This document shows positions 20,221 through 30,021 of a DNA stretch of 64,000 nucleotides, piece by piece. Each line of letters starts with the position of its first letter. The first letter of the stretch is position 1. The stretch spans positions 52,647,466 through 52,711,465 of the forward strand of contig OZ020611.1 of assembly GCA_963971575.1 (NCBI GenBank), read 5' to 3'. A model generated the notes under the pieces. It made no database searches and was not told the DNA's origin. It saw only the letters and a list, made by a program, of their open reading frames with translations. Origin of the DNA: Liopterus haemorrhoidalis. Taxonomy: Eukaryota; Arthropoda; Insecta; Coleoptera; Dytiscidae. A program made the translations under genes and the position numbers.

Positions 20221-20345
20221 GGGGTGACCACAGAAGTAGGAGTGGTGACCGCAGAAGTAGGAGTGGTGACCACAGAGGTAGAAGTGGTGACCGACAAGAC
20301 CGGAGTGGTGACCGACAAGACCGGTGTGGTGCCCGACAAGGGTGA
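20221..20345. repeat. minisatellite inside the solo LTR
   Basis: Six or so units of about 21 bases (GTGGTGACCACAGAAGTAGGA, later GTGGTGACCGACAAGACCGG). Both sub-types are arranged in blocks, showing stepwise amplification. Confidence 0.75.
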
Positions 20346-21200
20346 CAGCGGCACGAGCGGGCGAGCTGTTGCCTTGAGCGGTGATGGTGTCGGCGGTGGG
20401 AAGCAGCGGGTCCTGGGGTCGTCTACCTCGTAGAGGGCCTTCCTTGCTGACTTCTCTAGGTCTTGGTACGGTCTAGAGGCTTCACAAGCCCGTAGGTTTC
20501 GTCGGTAGTTCCACGCAGCGGCGTGGAGACGGCGCGACTCGGTACCTCGCTTCTTGGGGGCCAGCGTAAACGGCTGAACTGCCGTGTGAGAGATAGGCCT
20601 CGGTGGTGATAACGTCTGAGTCGTGGCGGCCTGTAGCAGCGCTACAGAACGGGCGACGACGGAAATCGGCGTGGACGTTGGCTTCTTGGTGCGGCGTGGG
20701 GCCGTGCGTTCTTAACAGGGGGTACGAACGTGGCGGCGGCAGGCAAGACGGCTACGGACGTAGAACGGTGCCAACGTAGCGATAACTGACGTAGTCGTGA
20801 AGCGGAGAGATGAGACGGTTGAAGACGTGATAAAACGGGCGTTGACGTTAAGCGAAGATGTGAAAATATATCGTGAAGCGGCAAAGTGAGAAGAGATCGT
20901 GGATACGTATCGTCGAGGTCCGCTAAACCGTCAGCGGACGGGACACAGACACGCCAAAGACGATCAGCGCGCTGTGTATACGTGTGAAGACAAGTACAGA
21001 TAACAATCACAAGTCCCGCTAAAGGGTGTCAGCGTTACTTGCAAAAGTTAGTGTAGATAAAACAAAGAAAGAAATATATATAAAACAATAATAATATGCA
21101 GCGTGCATAAATTCTTTCTTTATATTCGGTTATACCGATAACTTCTTTTAACTCACTTGATAATAGATCGTAGGTGTTGACTGCTAGATAGCTTGCTGGA

Positions 21201-21240
21201 GACTGATCGCATTTCTCTCGTTGTCCGAGTTTTTATACGA
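21201..21240 (-). promoter_or_regulatory. LTR promoter (TATA plus initiator)
   Basis: Minus strand TATAAAAACTC at 21227-21237 and ATCAGTC at 21201-21207, spaced about 30 bases, as in insect RNA polymerase II promoters. Confidence 0.55.
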
Positions 21241-21551
21241 AGTTCGGTGTTTTACCCCCACTCCGGGCGGCTCTCCTATTGGCCGAGTTCGGTGACGGCT
21301 TATCTCGGATCCTGCGCTCTGATAGGTTCAGATTTTGGAGCGAGGAAAAACCCAGTCGTAAACACTTAAGCTGCACGTGCAGGATTTGTGACGTCACGGA
21401 AGAAAACCTTTGTGTCAGGCACGTATGTAGACTGCCTGGCGACAACCTTGCAAGAAGTATAAAGACCAAGGGAGACCCCTTGCTTATGGCTGCTTCGGGT
21501 GACCGTGGTCCTCGAGTGTCACAGAGGTAGCTTACCTTATCTACTAATATT

Positions 21552-22460
21552 AACGCATATAATCCTATAAATCCTTATTTTCTGCATGCAACGCGTTAAA
21601 ATCCTGAAAGCTTTATCCTTCACGCTCAACCAAAAGTATGCGTATATTAGTTGATTAGACATAAGGCACTCGTCGCCGCTCATGATATGAACAAACGATG
21701 TAAATCGGAAAAATCAAATTTGTTTGAAGTAAGAACTTTTAATATAGTATCATCATTACTGCCATCGGGGGGCGATGTGGGGACCTACTAAGAACGGTAA
21801 TTCTCGTGTCTAGCTTGCTATGATCAACAGTTTTTCATTTTCCATGTACAATGGCGTTTGGATTTGCTAGCCAAGTATTACCACTTGTATCCTTGATACT
21901 TTGTAAGGATGATCAGATATTTTAACTAGGAAATTGTGGCGCTAATAACCCTAATAATATAGGAATTGGTGAAAATGTTGTGAGCAAACTGTATTTTGCG
22001 AAATTTAGATTAAAAATTTTGACAGCAGGAAAGAAAAATACTTTAAAATGTATCCAATATTTCAATAATTATTTTTATAATGATAATTAAGGACGGATAT
22101 TTTACTAAGTTACATAATTCTAATAGAATGTATGATGTAGTTTCCTTATACCCCTATTTTGTACCAAAATGCATTTTAAATTAAAGATGGTACGTTAAAT
22201 TTCTATCCAACTGTGTATAAGACAAAACCTTTATTTTATCATCACCAGTAAACTTAACATATTTATTTTAGAATAGGGGTCTTAGGTAAACATAGTTTAA
22301 AAATATGTCAGATTATTCATAATTAAACATAATCTAATTAAACATAATTAGATCTAAAATATCTGTATATAGCATATGTCATTTTAATTAAAGTAAACAA
22401 TTTTTTAAAATAACATTTATTAAATTACCTTTTTGGGATATTGAAAAAAAAATGGAAATA
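21552..22460. other. gene-free stretch right of the Polinton
   Basis: AT-rich, part of the proposed giant intron. No ORF, repeat ends or RNA gene that I can support. Confidence 0.4.
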
Positions 22461-22468
22461 ATATTTAC

Positions 22469-22500
22469 CTCATATTATTAATAATAGCACCGTCAAACAT
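22469..22500 (-). CDS. gt: candidate first coding exon of the giant-like gene
   Basis: On the minus strand an ATG at 22500 opens MFDGAIINNM and runs into a splice donor AG|GTAAAT (intron begins at 22468). The two leftover bases AG plus the first T of the exon at 1557 make a serine codon. Reading then continues directly into [12 protein letters not shown], so phase and sense fit. Upstream on the same strand lie a TATA-like box and a TCAGT initiator. The next in-frame codon after the donor would be TAA, so the piece only makes sense if spliced. The link to the exon at 838-1557 is inference: the intron would be 20.9 kb and filled by transposons. It could instead be the first exon of an unrelated gene. 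Confidence 0.5.
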
Positions 22501-22578
22501 ATTCCAAGTGGGAGTCAGGTTAACTGTCTGTCACAACGGTAAGTATTCAAATGAAGAACTGTTGAAAACTGCAACTAT

Positions 22579-22614
22579 CTAACGGTACACTTTGCACTTC
22601 TGGTTTCGACTCAT
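22579..22614 (-). other. upstream ORF of 11 codons in the candidate leader
   Basis: Between the initiator and the ATG at 22500 a short frame MSRNQKCKVYR starts at 22614 and stops at 22579. If the leader is real it could reduce translation of the main frame, as uORFs often do. It may be chance. Confidence 0.3.
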
Positions 22615-22627
22615 CTCAACTCAACTC

Positions 22628-22670
22628 AAGACTGATATGTCTGGAGCCAAGTACCTTCCCTTTTTATCAG
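22628..22670 (-). promoter_or_regulatory. core promoter: TATA-like box and insect initiator
   Basis: On the minus strand GATAAAAAGG (about 22659-22668) lies some 33 bases before TCAGTC (22630-22635), the arthropod initiator consensus. About 130 bases of leader separate it from the ATG at 22500. The spacing and order are those of a TATA/Inr promoter. Assigned by sequence only. Confidence 0.5.
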
Positions 22671-22699
22671 TGATGGTCAAGCAACCCTTTGGCCAATAG

Positions 22700-23999
22700 G
22701 AGTGGTAGAAATATTTGCAATTGCAACATAAAATTTATCTCCCACTACCAACGGTACTTTTTGCAAAAATGAAGTTTAGTTCCAGGAAATAGGGAAAGGG
22801 ATTTATCTCACATAATTTAATAACTGTGCTCATTCACTAATTTCAGAGGATTTTTAGTGTATCTATGGTAGGTAATCAATTCTAACGTTTATCCTTAAGG
22901 ATTATTAATTATTATTTGATTATTTTTATTATTTATAATAATAAAATTGGAGGCTATAAATATATGTTTTTTATTATTTCGGCCTCTTATTTAGTTCCCA
23001 TACGGTTTAGGTTCATATTGTCTGCTTGTCTGCGATTCCACGGCTGGACAAATTTTCACGTAATTTGATATTTAAAAAGAAAAGGTCCTCACTTCTAAAT
23101 TTTTTTTTTTTTTTCAAGCAATTCTACGATGGCCAGAGCAACTTTTAGGAAGGCCCAGCCCCCCCGGTCTAGCGCCACCACTAGTCGTGACCCTCTTTCA
23201 AAATGTTTGTCACACATTTCAAACTTTCCTCTTATATTATTTAAATTTGAACACTGAGTTATACTATTTTAAATAATAAAAAAAGTGCATAATCACTTAT
23301 AAAATAAAAAAAAAAAAAAAATGGCAAAAGTAATGGTCTTGTTCTGGTTTCTCTTTTGCGAGAATGATATAATAGGGTCAAATCCAAAGTGGTGTAAGTC
23401 ACAATTTGTTAATTTCCAGAAACAAAACGTTTTACTAGATTCACTCAGTGTTAAATCGAAAGGACAACCCGGGAAGGGTAACCCCCCATGGCATTTTTTT
23501 AACTATAATATCTGCCTAATGGTGCCACGAACTATTACAACTAATTTTGCAGGGAAAGATGGCGAATTTTAGGTCGACCAAGAACTTGTAGATGGCTGGG
23601 AAATCTACGCCAGTGGTTTGGATGTTTATGTAGAGCAGTTGTCTTCACTCTTCTTACATCTACGGAACCCTACAGTTTAAATGCTATTTCTTTGGAACCT
23701 CAAAAAAAAGCAATAATAGGCTGTATTTTTTTAATTTTAGTACAAACGTTTTAAAATAATAATTTAGATGTTTATTATTGAATTTAGTCTTGATCAAAAT
23801 TGATATTTTATAGCAGCCTATATTTCTATTTTTTTTTAAATGTAGGTAGGTAAACTGGAGGCCAGAGCAACTTTTAGGGGGGTCGGCCCCCCCAGACTCC
23901 CCGCTAGCGCCACCACTGTCTCGAACATAGCCTTTGTGGTATCTTACAATTTTATTCTAAAGAGGAGTTTCCGGGTTAAAACAGTTTACTAAAAAACTT
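22700..23999. other. gene-free stretch upstream of the giant-like promoter
   Basis: Two copies of a GC-rich piece (GGCCAGAGCAACTTTTAGG ... CTAGCGCCACCACT) at about 23133-23195 and 23860-23925 are the ends or fragments of a dispersed repeat. The sequence GGTCCTCACTTCT at about 23083 matches the unit of the minisatellite at 39165-39440. Otherwise nothing seen; enhancers of the neighbouring gene could lie here but cannot be read. Confidence 0.45.
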
Positions 24000-24620
24000 A
24001 AACCATCTCCCTTATTATTGGACTTTGGTCCAAGAAATACATATCAAAAATTGTTTATAATAAGGAACAGATCTTTTTTGTTTAATAATTTTTTTCAATT
24101 GGATGAATATTTGGGGAGTTACAGGGTCCTAAAATTTAAATTTAGTGTCTCCCTTATTGTATTAACAGCAAAATCCTATATGACAAAAACAGTTTATAAT
24201 AAGAAAACTAAACTTTTATTTCTGATTTTTTTTCATTTAGATGAATAATTGAAGAGTTACAGGGGCACATCATAAGATTAAACTTTTTAAATATCTCGCT
24301 TATTATTGACTTAATAACTGAAACGTGTATGTCAAAAATTGTTTATAATAAAAAAATTAATCATTTCTATTCAGTGTAGTTTTTCACCTGGATGAATATC
24401 TGGAAAGTTACGAGGAATACCCTAAAACTAAAATCTTGGTATAACTCACTAATTATTTACGTCACATCAAAAATGTATGTGACAAAATGTGTTTGAATGA
24501 AGAAAATTTAATTTTCTGTTCAATACAGTTTTTTATTAGAATTATTTAGGGGCCAAGGGGAGTGATACTAAAATTTGAAACATCTCATTTATCATTTACT
24601 TCACGGCAAAAATGTAATTT
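24000..24620. repeat. diverged tandem repeat, unit about 150 bp
   Basis: Four to five degenerate copies of a unit carrying TTGTTTATAATAAG, TTTTCA-TTGGATGAATAT, GGAGTTACAGGG and TCTCCCTTATTAT. Divergence is high, so the array is old. Confidence 0.65.
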
Positions 24621-25444
24621 TACCTTGCTGAATTTACTAACTAATACTAATACTAGTACTTAACCCGTCATTCTGATAGTTCTTCATTTGTAGGAAAACT
24701 ATAGCTTAGTTCCCTTAGTTTTCGAGAATAATTAGTGCAATATTACAATTTAAGTTTTTAAAACACTTAAAAATATATTGTCCCACCACGGTCATATAAT
24801 AATAATGTCCATTCAGATAATTTGTAATAAAAATTTGATGTGAACTATAAAATTTACAGTGTAAATTTTCACACATACCAGGATTACATAGTTATTTAGT
24901 ACGTAACTATATTTTATAATGTATAATTTACAACTGTAATTGCACCAGAATTTTCCATTATTGAAAATCTAAGTACTAACAGTTTTCATTTCATAAAAAT
25001 GAAAAGTTTCAATACCTCAACAGCTATCATTTGATAATAATAAGTTTATTTGATAACCCACAACATTTTTATAAAAAGTAATTAATTCTTTAAATGAATC
25101 CAAAAATCAGATACTATTTGTAACAATTTCTTTGATTTTTTTCTTATCCATTTTGGCACAATTTTAGCAAAAATCACATAAAAATAAAAAGTTTAAAATA
25201 ATTACATTATCATTCCATAACCTAAATTTGCACAATTTTCATTTGATGTCTCACAATAAATTATAGAGCCATAATTAATTCAACAGTGCAAAAAAATCGA
25301 TATTTAAAAATTTGGTTATAAAAGTATGGTTTAAGCACTAGAGGTAGACAACGGTATCTACTGCTAACCTCTAAAATAATAAAAAAAAAGATTCTTAAAC
25401 GGTTACGAAATTATAAAAGAAAATTATGGAAGTTATCTCAAAAA
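24621..25444. other. AT-rich gene-free stretch
   Basis: No gene or recognisable element seen. Confidence 0.4.
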
Positions 25445-25598
25445 TTGGATAAAGGCTTTAAGATACGGACGGATAAGGCTTTAAGGTACAGACATGTTGA
25501 AAGGGTGAAGGACGAAATATGGCCGAAGGATATTCTCCAATTGTCTCCAAGAGGAAAGAGAAAAAGCGGAAGACAAGTAGTGAAATGGAAAATACATA
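25445..25598 (+). pseudogene. LINE reverse-transcriptase C-terminal scrap
   Basis: About 50 codons with YRHVERVKDEIWPKDIL and PRGKRKSGRQVVKWK. These resemble the GHVxRM...WPKxIL...GKRKRGRQxxxW tail common in RTE/craft-type endonuclease-reverse transcriptases. It is cut off by the piggyBac TTAA at 25599. Confidence 0.5.
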
Positions 25599-27011
25599 TT
25601 AACCCTGCAGTAGTCGCATACGGTCTATGAGACCGGACGTGTATAAAATTGCGTGCAATTTTTAATGCGTATGACCAACTCTACCACGCGCCACGGTACC
25701 TTCCTAACTTCACTTAAGCAGCATTAGTATGCAGTGTGACTTTGATGAGTTCTATAGTGTCATATTTACATTGTAAAGCGGTCTCAGAGATCGGAGCGAG
25801 TATTTTCGTAATATTTTTATAAAATTATAAATTCATTTTACAAATAATTTAAGGTAATAATATCATTATTATACTAAACGACAATCAAACCAATTATGTC
25901 TTTTGATATTTTAATATAATTTGCCAATTATTTTTCTATAAATAAAATTGATTTTTGTTACTGAAATGGCATATTATGAAAAGGAACAAAAGCGATCGGA
26001 GGAATTAATGGCTCAATTATTGCGAGAAGAAGATGAACAATTGCTAGAAACTGAAAATAAAATAATAGATGATGATTCGAACACAGATGGTGAAGATGTA
26101 GAAGAGAGTAGGGAAGAAGATAGTGAAAGTGAGCAAGATTTTGAATCGATGATGAAGATATGAATACTGGTACTGAATCATTTTATATTGGAAAAGATAA
26201 TGTAACAAAATGGAAGAAAACTGTACCCAGAAAAAACATTAGAACGCGATCTGAAAACTTAGTTACTCGTCTACCAGCTTCAAAACTGCCTACCAGAAAT
26301 TTAAAAAATCCATTAGAAGTTTGGAAACACTTTATAAATAATGAAATGTTGGACATGATTGTTGAAAATACTAATTATTTTATCAGTTCAATTGCGGGCA
26401 ATTATTCACGAGCATCTGATGTCAGAACAACAACCAAAAACGAAATTCAAGCATTAATAGGTCTTCTTTATTATGCTGGCGTTTTAAAAACAAATCATTT
26501 AAATGCCGAAGATCTTTGGAGAACCGATGGTTTTGGCGTTGAAATATTTAGATTGACTATGTCGTTGTCGAGATTTAGGTTTCTTCTAAGATGTCTGAGG
26601 TTTGATGACAGACAAACACGTGCTGAAAGGAAGCAATTAGATAAGCTGGCGGCAATCAGACACTTTTTTGATCAATTTGTAGAAAATTGTACTAGTGGAT
26701 TTAGTCATTCCGAATATGTCACAATCGACGAAAAACTTGAGGAGTTTCTAATGATTATTTTTATTAATTATTTTGTGTCATCTTATTATTTCTTTTTTTC
26801 TGTGATTATACAATTTTTACAATTTTTTTACAATTTAGTTTATTTTTTTACTAATAAATGGTTATTTCCCAATATAATATGTTATTATTTTTACCTTAAG
26901 TCATTTATCACATGGATATTCGTGCGAAAATTGAGAGGATAGCATATACGGTCTCACAAACCGGAGTGAGTACTCATGTTTCAAAAATGCATGCGACTAC
27001 TGCAGGGTTAA
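25599..27011 (+). mobile_element. piggyBac element B, internally deleted
   Basis: TTAA at 25599-25602 and 27008-27011 with perfect inverted ends CCCTGCAGTAGTCGCAT. Just inside both ends is TACGGTCT with a facing ACCGGA, a subterminal palindrome. It holds only the N-terminal half of a transposase; the catalytic aspartates beyond the first third are gone. Confidence 0.9.
25966..26750 (+). pseudogene. piggyBac transposase B, N-terminal half
   Basis: The frame from ATG 25966 (MAYYEKEQKRSEELMAQLL) is acidic (DGEDVEESREEDSESEQD) and ends at 26163. The next frame, one base off, starts at 26160 and carries the DDE_Tnp_1_7 N-terminal region: PLEVWKHFINNEMLDMIV, EIQALIGLLYYAGVL, FRLTMSLSRFRFLLRCLRFD, then YVTIDEKLEEF. 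After that the sequence becomes low-complexity F/Y codons, which marks the deletion border. One frameshift plus loss of the catalytic core: not functional. Confidence 0.8.
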
Positions 27012-27399
27012 AAGCTTAATGTGTGAAGTAGACCTGAAATATCTTCCACACTCTAATGTATGATCTGACGGAGATTGGAAAGATAGGAGTCAGTGGCACC
27101 TGAGAATAGCAATCATATAATAGGAAAACGCCAAGAAGAAGTAATAATAAAGAAGCAAATACTGTTAAATAAAAATAATCATAAATATAAACGGCAACGA
27201 TCATCGCAATTAAACCTATAATGAAAAAATAAATCTCCTACAAATACGTTTACCAGAAAAAGTTGAAGCTCATTAAAATTACCTGTGAATAAATTATTCT
27301 CATAAGTAGGATTATGTAGATATTATTACGTCATACCTACGTAATATTAAATAAACTCATTAGCAATACATTTACCCTTTTACCAAATATGTATATATA
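27012..27399. other. gene-free stretch
   Basis: No gene seen between the piggyBac and the mariner scrap. Confidence 0.4.
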
Positions 27400-27715
27400 T
27401 TTTGGAACAAACCGTTTTATTGCTTTTCAAAATATTCGCCTTTAAAATTTATACACATTTGCATGCGTTCAAACCAATTCTCGAATTATTTTTTCCACTC
27501 TGAAGTTGGTATTTCAAAAACATGGTTTTCGAAGGCTTGAACAGCTTGTTGAGGTGATGAAAATCACTGTCCACGCATTTTTTGCTTGACGTGCTGTATG
27601 GGAGCTTGCATTGTCATGGTGAAAAATGATGCGAAGTTTTTGGTTGTTTTTCCTGATTTTGTCGATGACTTCTGGAAAAAAATTGTTGTAATAAATTTGT
27701 TCCCTCAGGAAGAAA
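27400..27715 (-). pseudogene. mariner transposase scrap
   Basis: Minus strand pieces VIDKIRKNNQKLRIIFHHDNASSHTARQ hold the second catalytic aspartate region (HHDNASSHTA) of mariner DD34D transposases. They are joined, after a deletion, to the very C-terminal part. The same order occurs in the longer mariner copy at 37860-38720. The left and right ends were not found intact. Confidence 0.7.
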
Positions 27716-27742
27716 TTCAATTCAATTCAATTCAATTCAATT
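27716..27742. repeat. AATTC microsatellite
   Basis: Five AATTC units directly at the border of the mariner scrap. Confidence 0.8.
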
Positions 27743-28752
27743 TTTGTTAAAATGCAAGTGATTCGTTTTTTTTTAGGGCATAACTTGTATTTTGGAAGAA
27801 AGGACCTCATTGTTTTAGGTCAACACATGGATTTTGAAAGTGAAAAATTTATCTAAATTTCAATTTTTTCATACTTATATGTAACGTTTCCATGGTCATG
27901 ATAAATAATATCTCTGTTAGAAAATATTAGGCCGAGATATTTCTACTCTGCTGCTAGAATGTATTTTGTACAAGTACTTTATGATGGCGGTCGGTCATGT
28001 GGTGGCCACAGCTGATTTTTTTAAAGTATCGTTAAGCACAAATTGGAAGGAAGCTAAATAAATATTTTTTAATATTTTAACATTTTAAAATAAGCAACCG
28101 AACCGTGTTGTAGTGTAAGGTGACACATTGACAATATTTAAAAAAATATATAAATGTTTTTGTGAAAAGATAGTTAACCTGTAAATATTCTAAACATTTT
28201 TTGACTTCTTGGTCAAGTTCATTCCATTTTACGGTACCTGAACTTGTAAAGCGATTTTCTCAGCTTTGTTAACATGTGACTTGGTCACTTTTCGCAGCAA
28301 GCTCACGATATAACTCGAACTTCTATAAGTACCTAACATTTTTCTATATCTCGAATTTTTTTGAATATTTTGGTGTCAAGATCGCAATTTACATAAAAAA
28401 TTGTTTCTATAATAATAACCTAGTTATGTTAATAAATAACAAGAAGTAATACTGAAAAGTTTATATTTTAAACTTCAACAATATTTTACATATTATATCT
28501 AGTATTGAAATGTCCAAGTATAAAAATTACAAAAACTAAATATTATTTAATTATTATATACTAAATATGAAGTAAGCAATTTCAATCCATATAAACATAT
28601 TTTGAGTTTATTATTTTTGAATTTATTTCATACGCTGTTTTTAATTTTATTTGGATAGTAAGTTGTTTTGTCCTTGTCGCACGTGTTAAAATAGAATTAA
28701 CCCCAAGAAGGAAACATAAAAACATCAAATTTTTGATTTTTTATTATCGAAT
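27743..28752. other. AT-rich gene-free stretch
   Basis: No coding frame, RNA gene or element end that I can support. Confidence 0.4.
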
Positions 28753-29009
28753 TTCCTCAGTGGAATAAGGAAGTGAAACATGCGGCGTGTTTTTATTTTT
28801 TTCAATATATCTGTTGACGCTCTACTAAAAGTTTCTCCGGAAATTGCGACTTTTAAAAATATTTACGTATATTGAATTTTTTTTTCGGTGGAATAAGGAA
28901 ATAACTTATGCGGCGTGTTTTTATTTTTTTCAATATACCTGTTGACGCTCTACTAAAAGTTTCTCCGGAAATTGCGACTTTTAAAAATATTTACGTATAT
29001 TGAATTTTT
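28753..29009. repeat. two-copy tandem duplication, unit about 125 bp
   Basis: GTGGAATAAGGAA...GCGGCGTGTTTTTATTTTT...GTTGACGCTCTACTAAAAG...ACGTATATTGAATTTTTTT occurs twice almost unchanged, so the duplication is recent. Confidence 0.85.
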
Positions 29010-29304
29010 TTTTTTTAATGAAGACTGTTCTTACGTTTTCTACCTTTTCAAATATGAAAATTATGTTAAAATTAATGATTACCGTGTGTGTGCTGTCGAC
29101 CGTCGGCCTTTAGGATTTGTAAAGTGAGTGTAGAATTTATTTAGTCACTAGCAGTTTACCCGCTGCTTCGCTACCGAAAAAAATAGTCGTAGCCCGCTTA
29201 GATCGGGCACATTTCGAAATCTGATCAAGACTGGTTGCTGCGAATCGTTTTACATTCAAATATATTTATTTGTTTTAATCCACCATTGTATTAATATGTG
29301 CTCC
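29010..29304. other. host repeat disrupted by LINE A
   Basis: Contains CAGTTTACCCGCTGCTTCGCT, a phrase of a kind common at ends of insect interspersed repeats. LINE A is inserted in it; the sequence resumes after 35464. No gene seen. Confidence 0.35.
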
Positions 29305-29328
29305 TTATACAAATAATTTCCCCGCAGG

Positions 29329-29487
29329 GGAAGTTCATAATGGCCATAACACCTGGCCATTTGTCGAGCTTTCGGGCCTGATAATCCCGCGTACCCTCAA
29401 TCACGCAAGGGAAGTTCATAATGGTCGCATCACCTGGCCATATAGAGCTTTTGGGCCTGATGATCCCACGTACCCTGAATCACATAT
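29329..29487 (+). repeat. two 5' UTR monomers of LINE A
   Basis: GGGAAGTTCATAATGG...CACCTGGCCAT...GGGCCTGAT...CCC-CGTACCCT-AATCAC occurs twice at about 80-base spacing, right at the element start. LINE 5' ends built of repeated monomers often carry the promoter. Confidence 0.7.
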
Positions 29488-30021
29488 CATTTGGGAGGAG
29501 ACAGTTCAGAGAAGCCGATTGTGGGAATAGGCTTATCTGTTGTCTCTTTGATCTCCCACTTAAATTCCTACCCACGTGTTTGCCGTTCGTGGAGACCCGT
29601 TAAGCCGGAGAAGAGGGTCCTGGTCGGTTGAGGGAGACTGCTGCCCGCGGACAGTACGATCCCAACACGCCTTCTTTGGCCTCGGATTCGGTAAAACGGG
29701 AGGCTGAATCTGGTCAGCTCAGTCAATCGGCTGGTGTCACGGTTCATGAATAGAGTGGCTCCACTACTGGATCGTGGATGCCGGGGTAATGCCGTGCCAC
29801 TAGACAAGTCTTCGGGGGTCTGTGGGCGCGGCTGCAGCTCGCCCGGTTCCAGAGTTGGCTACTACTGGTTCTCGAGCGGGTCGAGCAGCCCGTGACTACT
29901 TCCCCCGATGCTATATCATCCTGACATGCCTGGCGCAATGAGCCGGTTTGCGGCCAACGTCCCCTGTGTGGGGCTCCCTGGTGGGTGGGCAAGGCAGGGT
30001 GATGCAACGTAGTATACGGGT

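Larger units (their letters stand above)
19749..21444 (-). mobile_element. solo LTR (about 1.7 kb) inserted in the Polinton
   Basis: TG...CA ends (TGTTGCGGGACG ... TGGCGACA) and a 4-bp duplication ACCT at 19745-19748 and 21445-21448. The Polinton repeat resumes exactly after it. On the minus strand it has TATAAAA (21231-21237) and TCAGTC (21202-21207) some 30 bases on, then a long leader, and AATAAA-type signals near its far end. No coding capacity. The same family begins at 63652. It is best read as a solo LTR left by recombination of an LTR retrotransposon; a large TG/CA element of another kind is the alternative. Confidence 0.7.
4694..21545. mobile_element. Polinton/Maverick DNA transposon (virus-like), decayed copy
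   Basis: Complete outline of a self-synthesising transposon. The ends are AGTAGATAAG... and its inverted copy ...CTTATCTACT (AG/CT termini typical of Polintons). Terminal inverted repeats are about 610 bp, with 6-bp target duplications AATATT at 4688-4693 and 21546-21551. Without the 1.7-kb LTR inserted in its right repeat it is about 15.15 kb, a usual Polinton size. It carries the hallmark genes: protein-primed family B DNA polymerase, retroviral-type integrase with chromodomain, packaging ATPase, adenain-like protease, major and minor capsid. Polymerase, integrase, ATPase and PLA2 frames are broken, while the capsid frames are open. The LTR inside the right repeat shows it has been resident for some time. 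It lies within the proposed giant intron. Confidence 0.93.
19235..21545 (-). repeat. Polinton right terminal inverted repeat, split by an LTR
   Basis: Matches the left repeat in two blocks, 19235-19748 and 21449-21545. They are interrupted exactly by an LTR-type insertion with ACCT target duplication. The outer end CTTATCTACT abuts AATATT. Confidence 0.9.

Noticed and set aside
20100..21530. Several medium frames in the solo LTR
   Set aside because: GC-rich repeat translations (TTPTSVVT-type) and promoter sequence; no retroelement domain.
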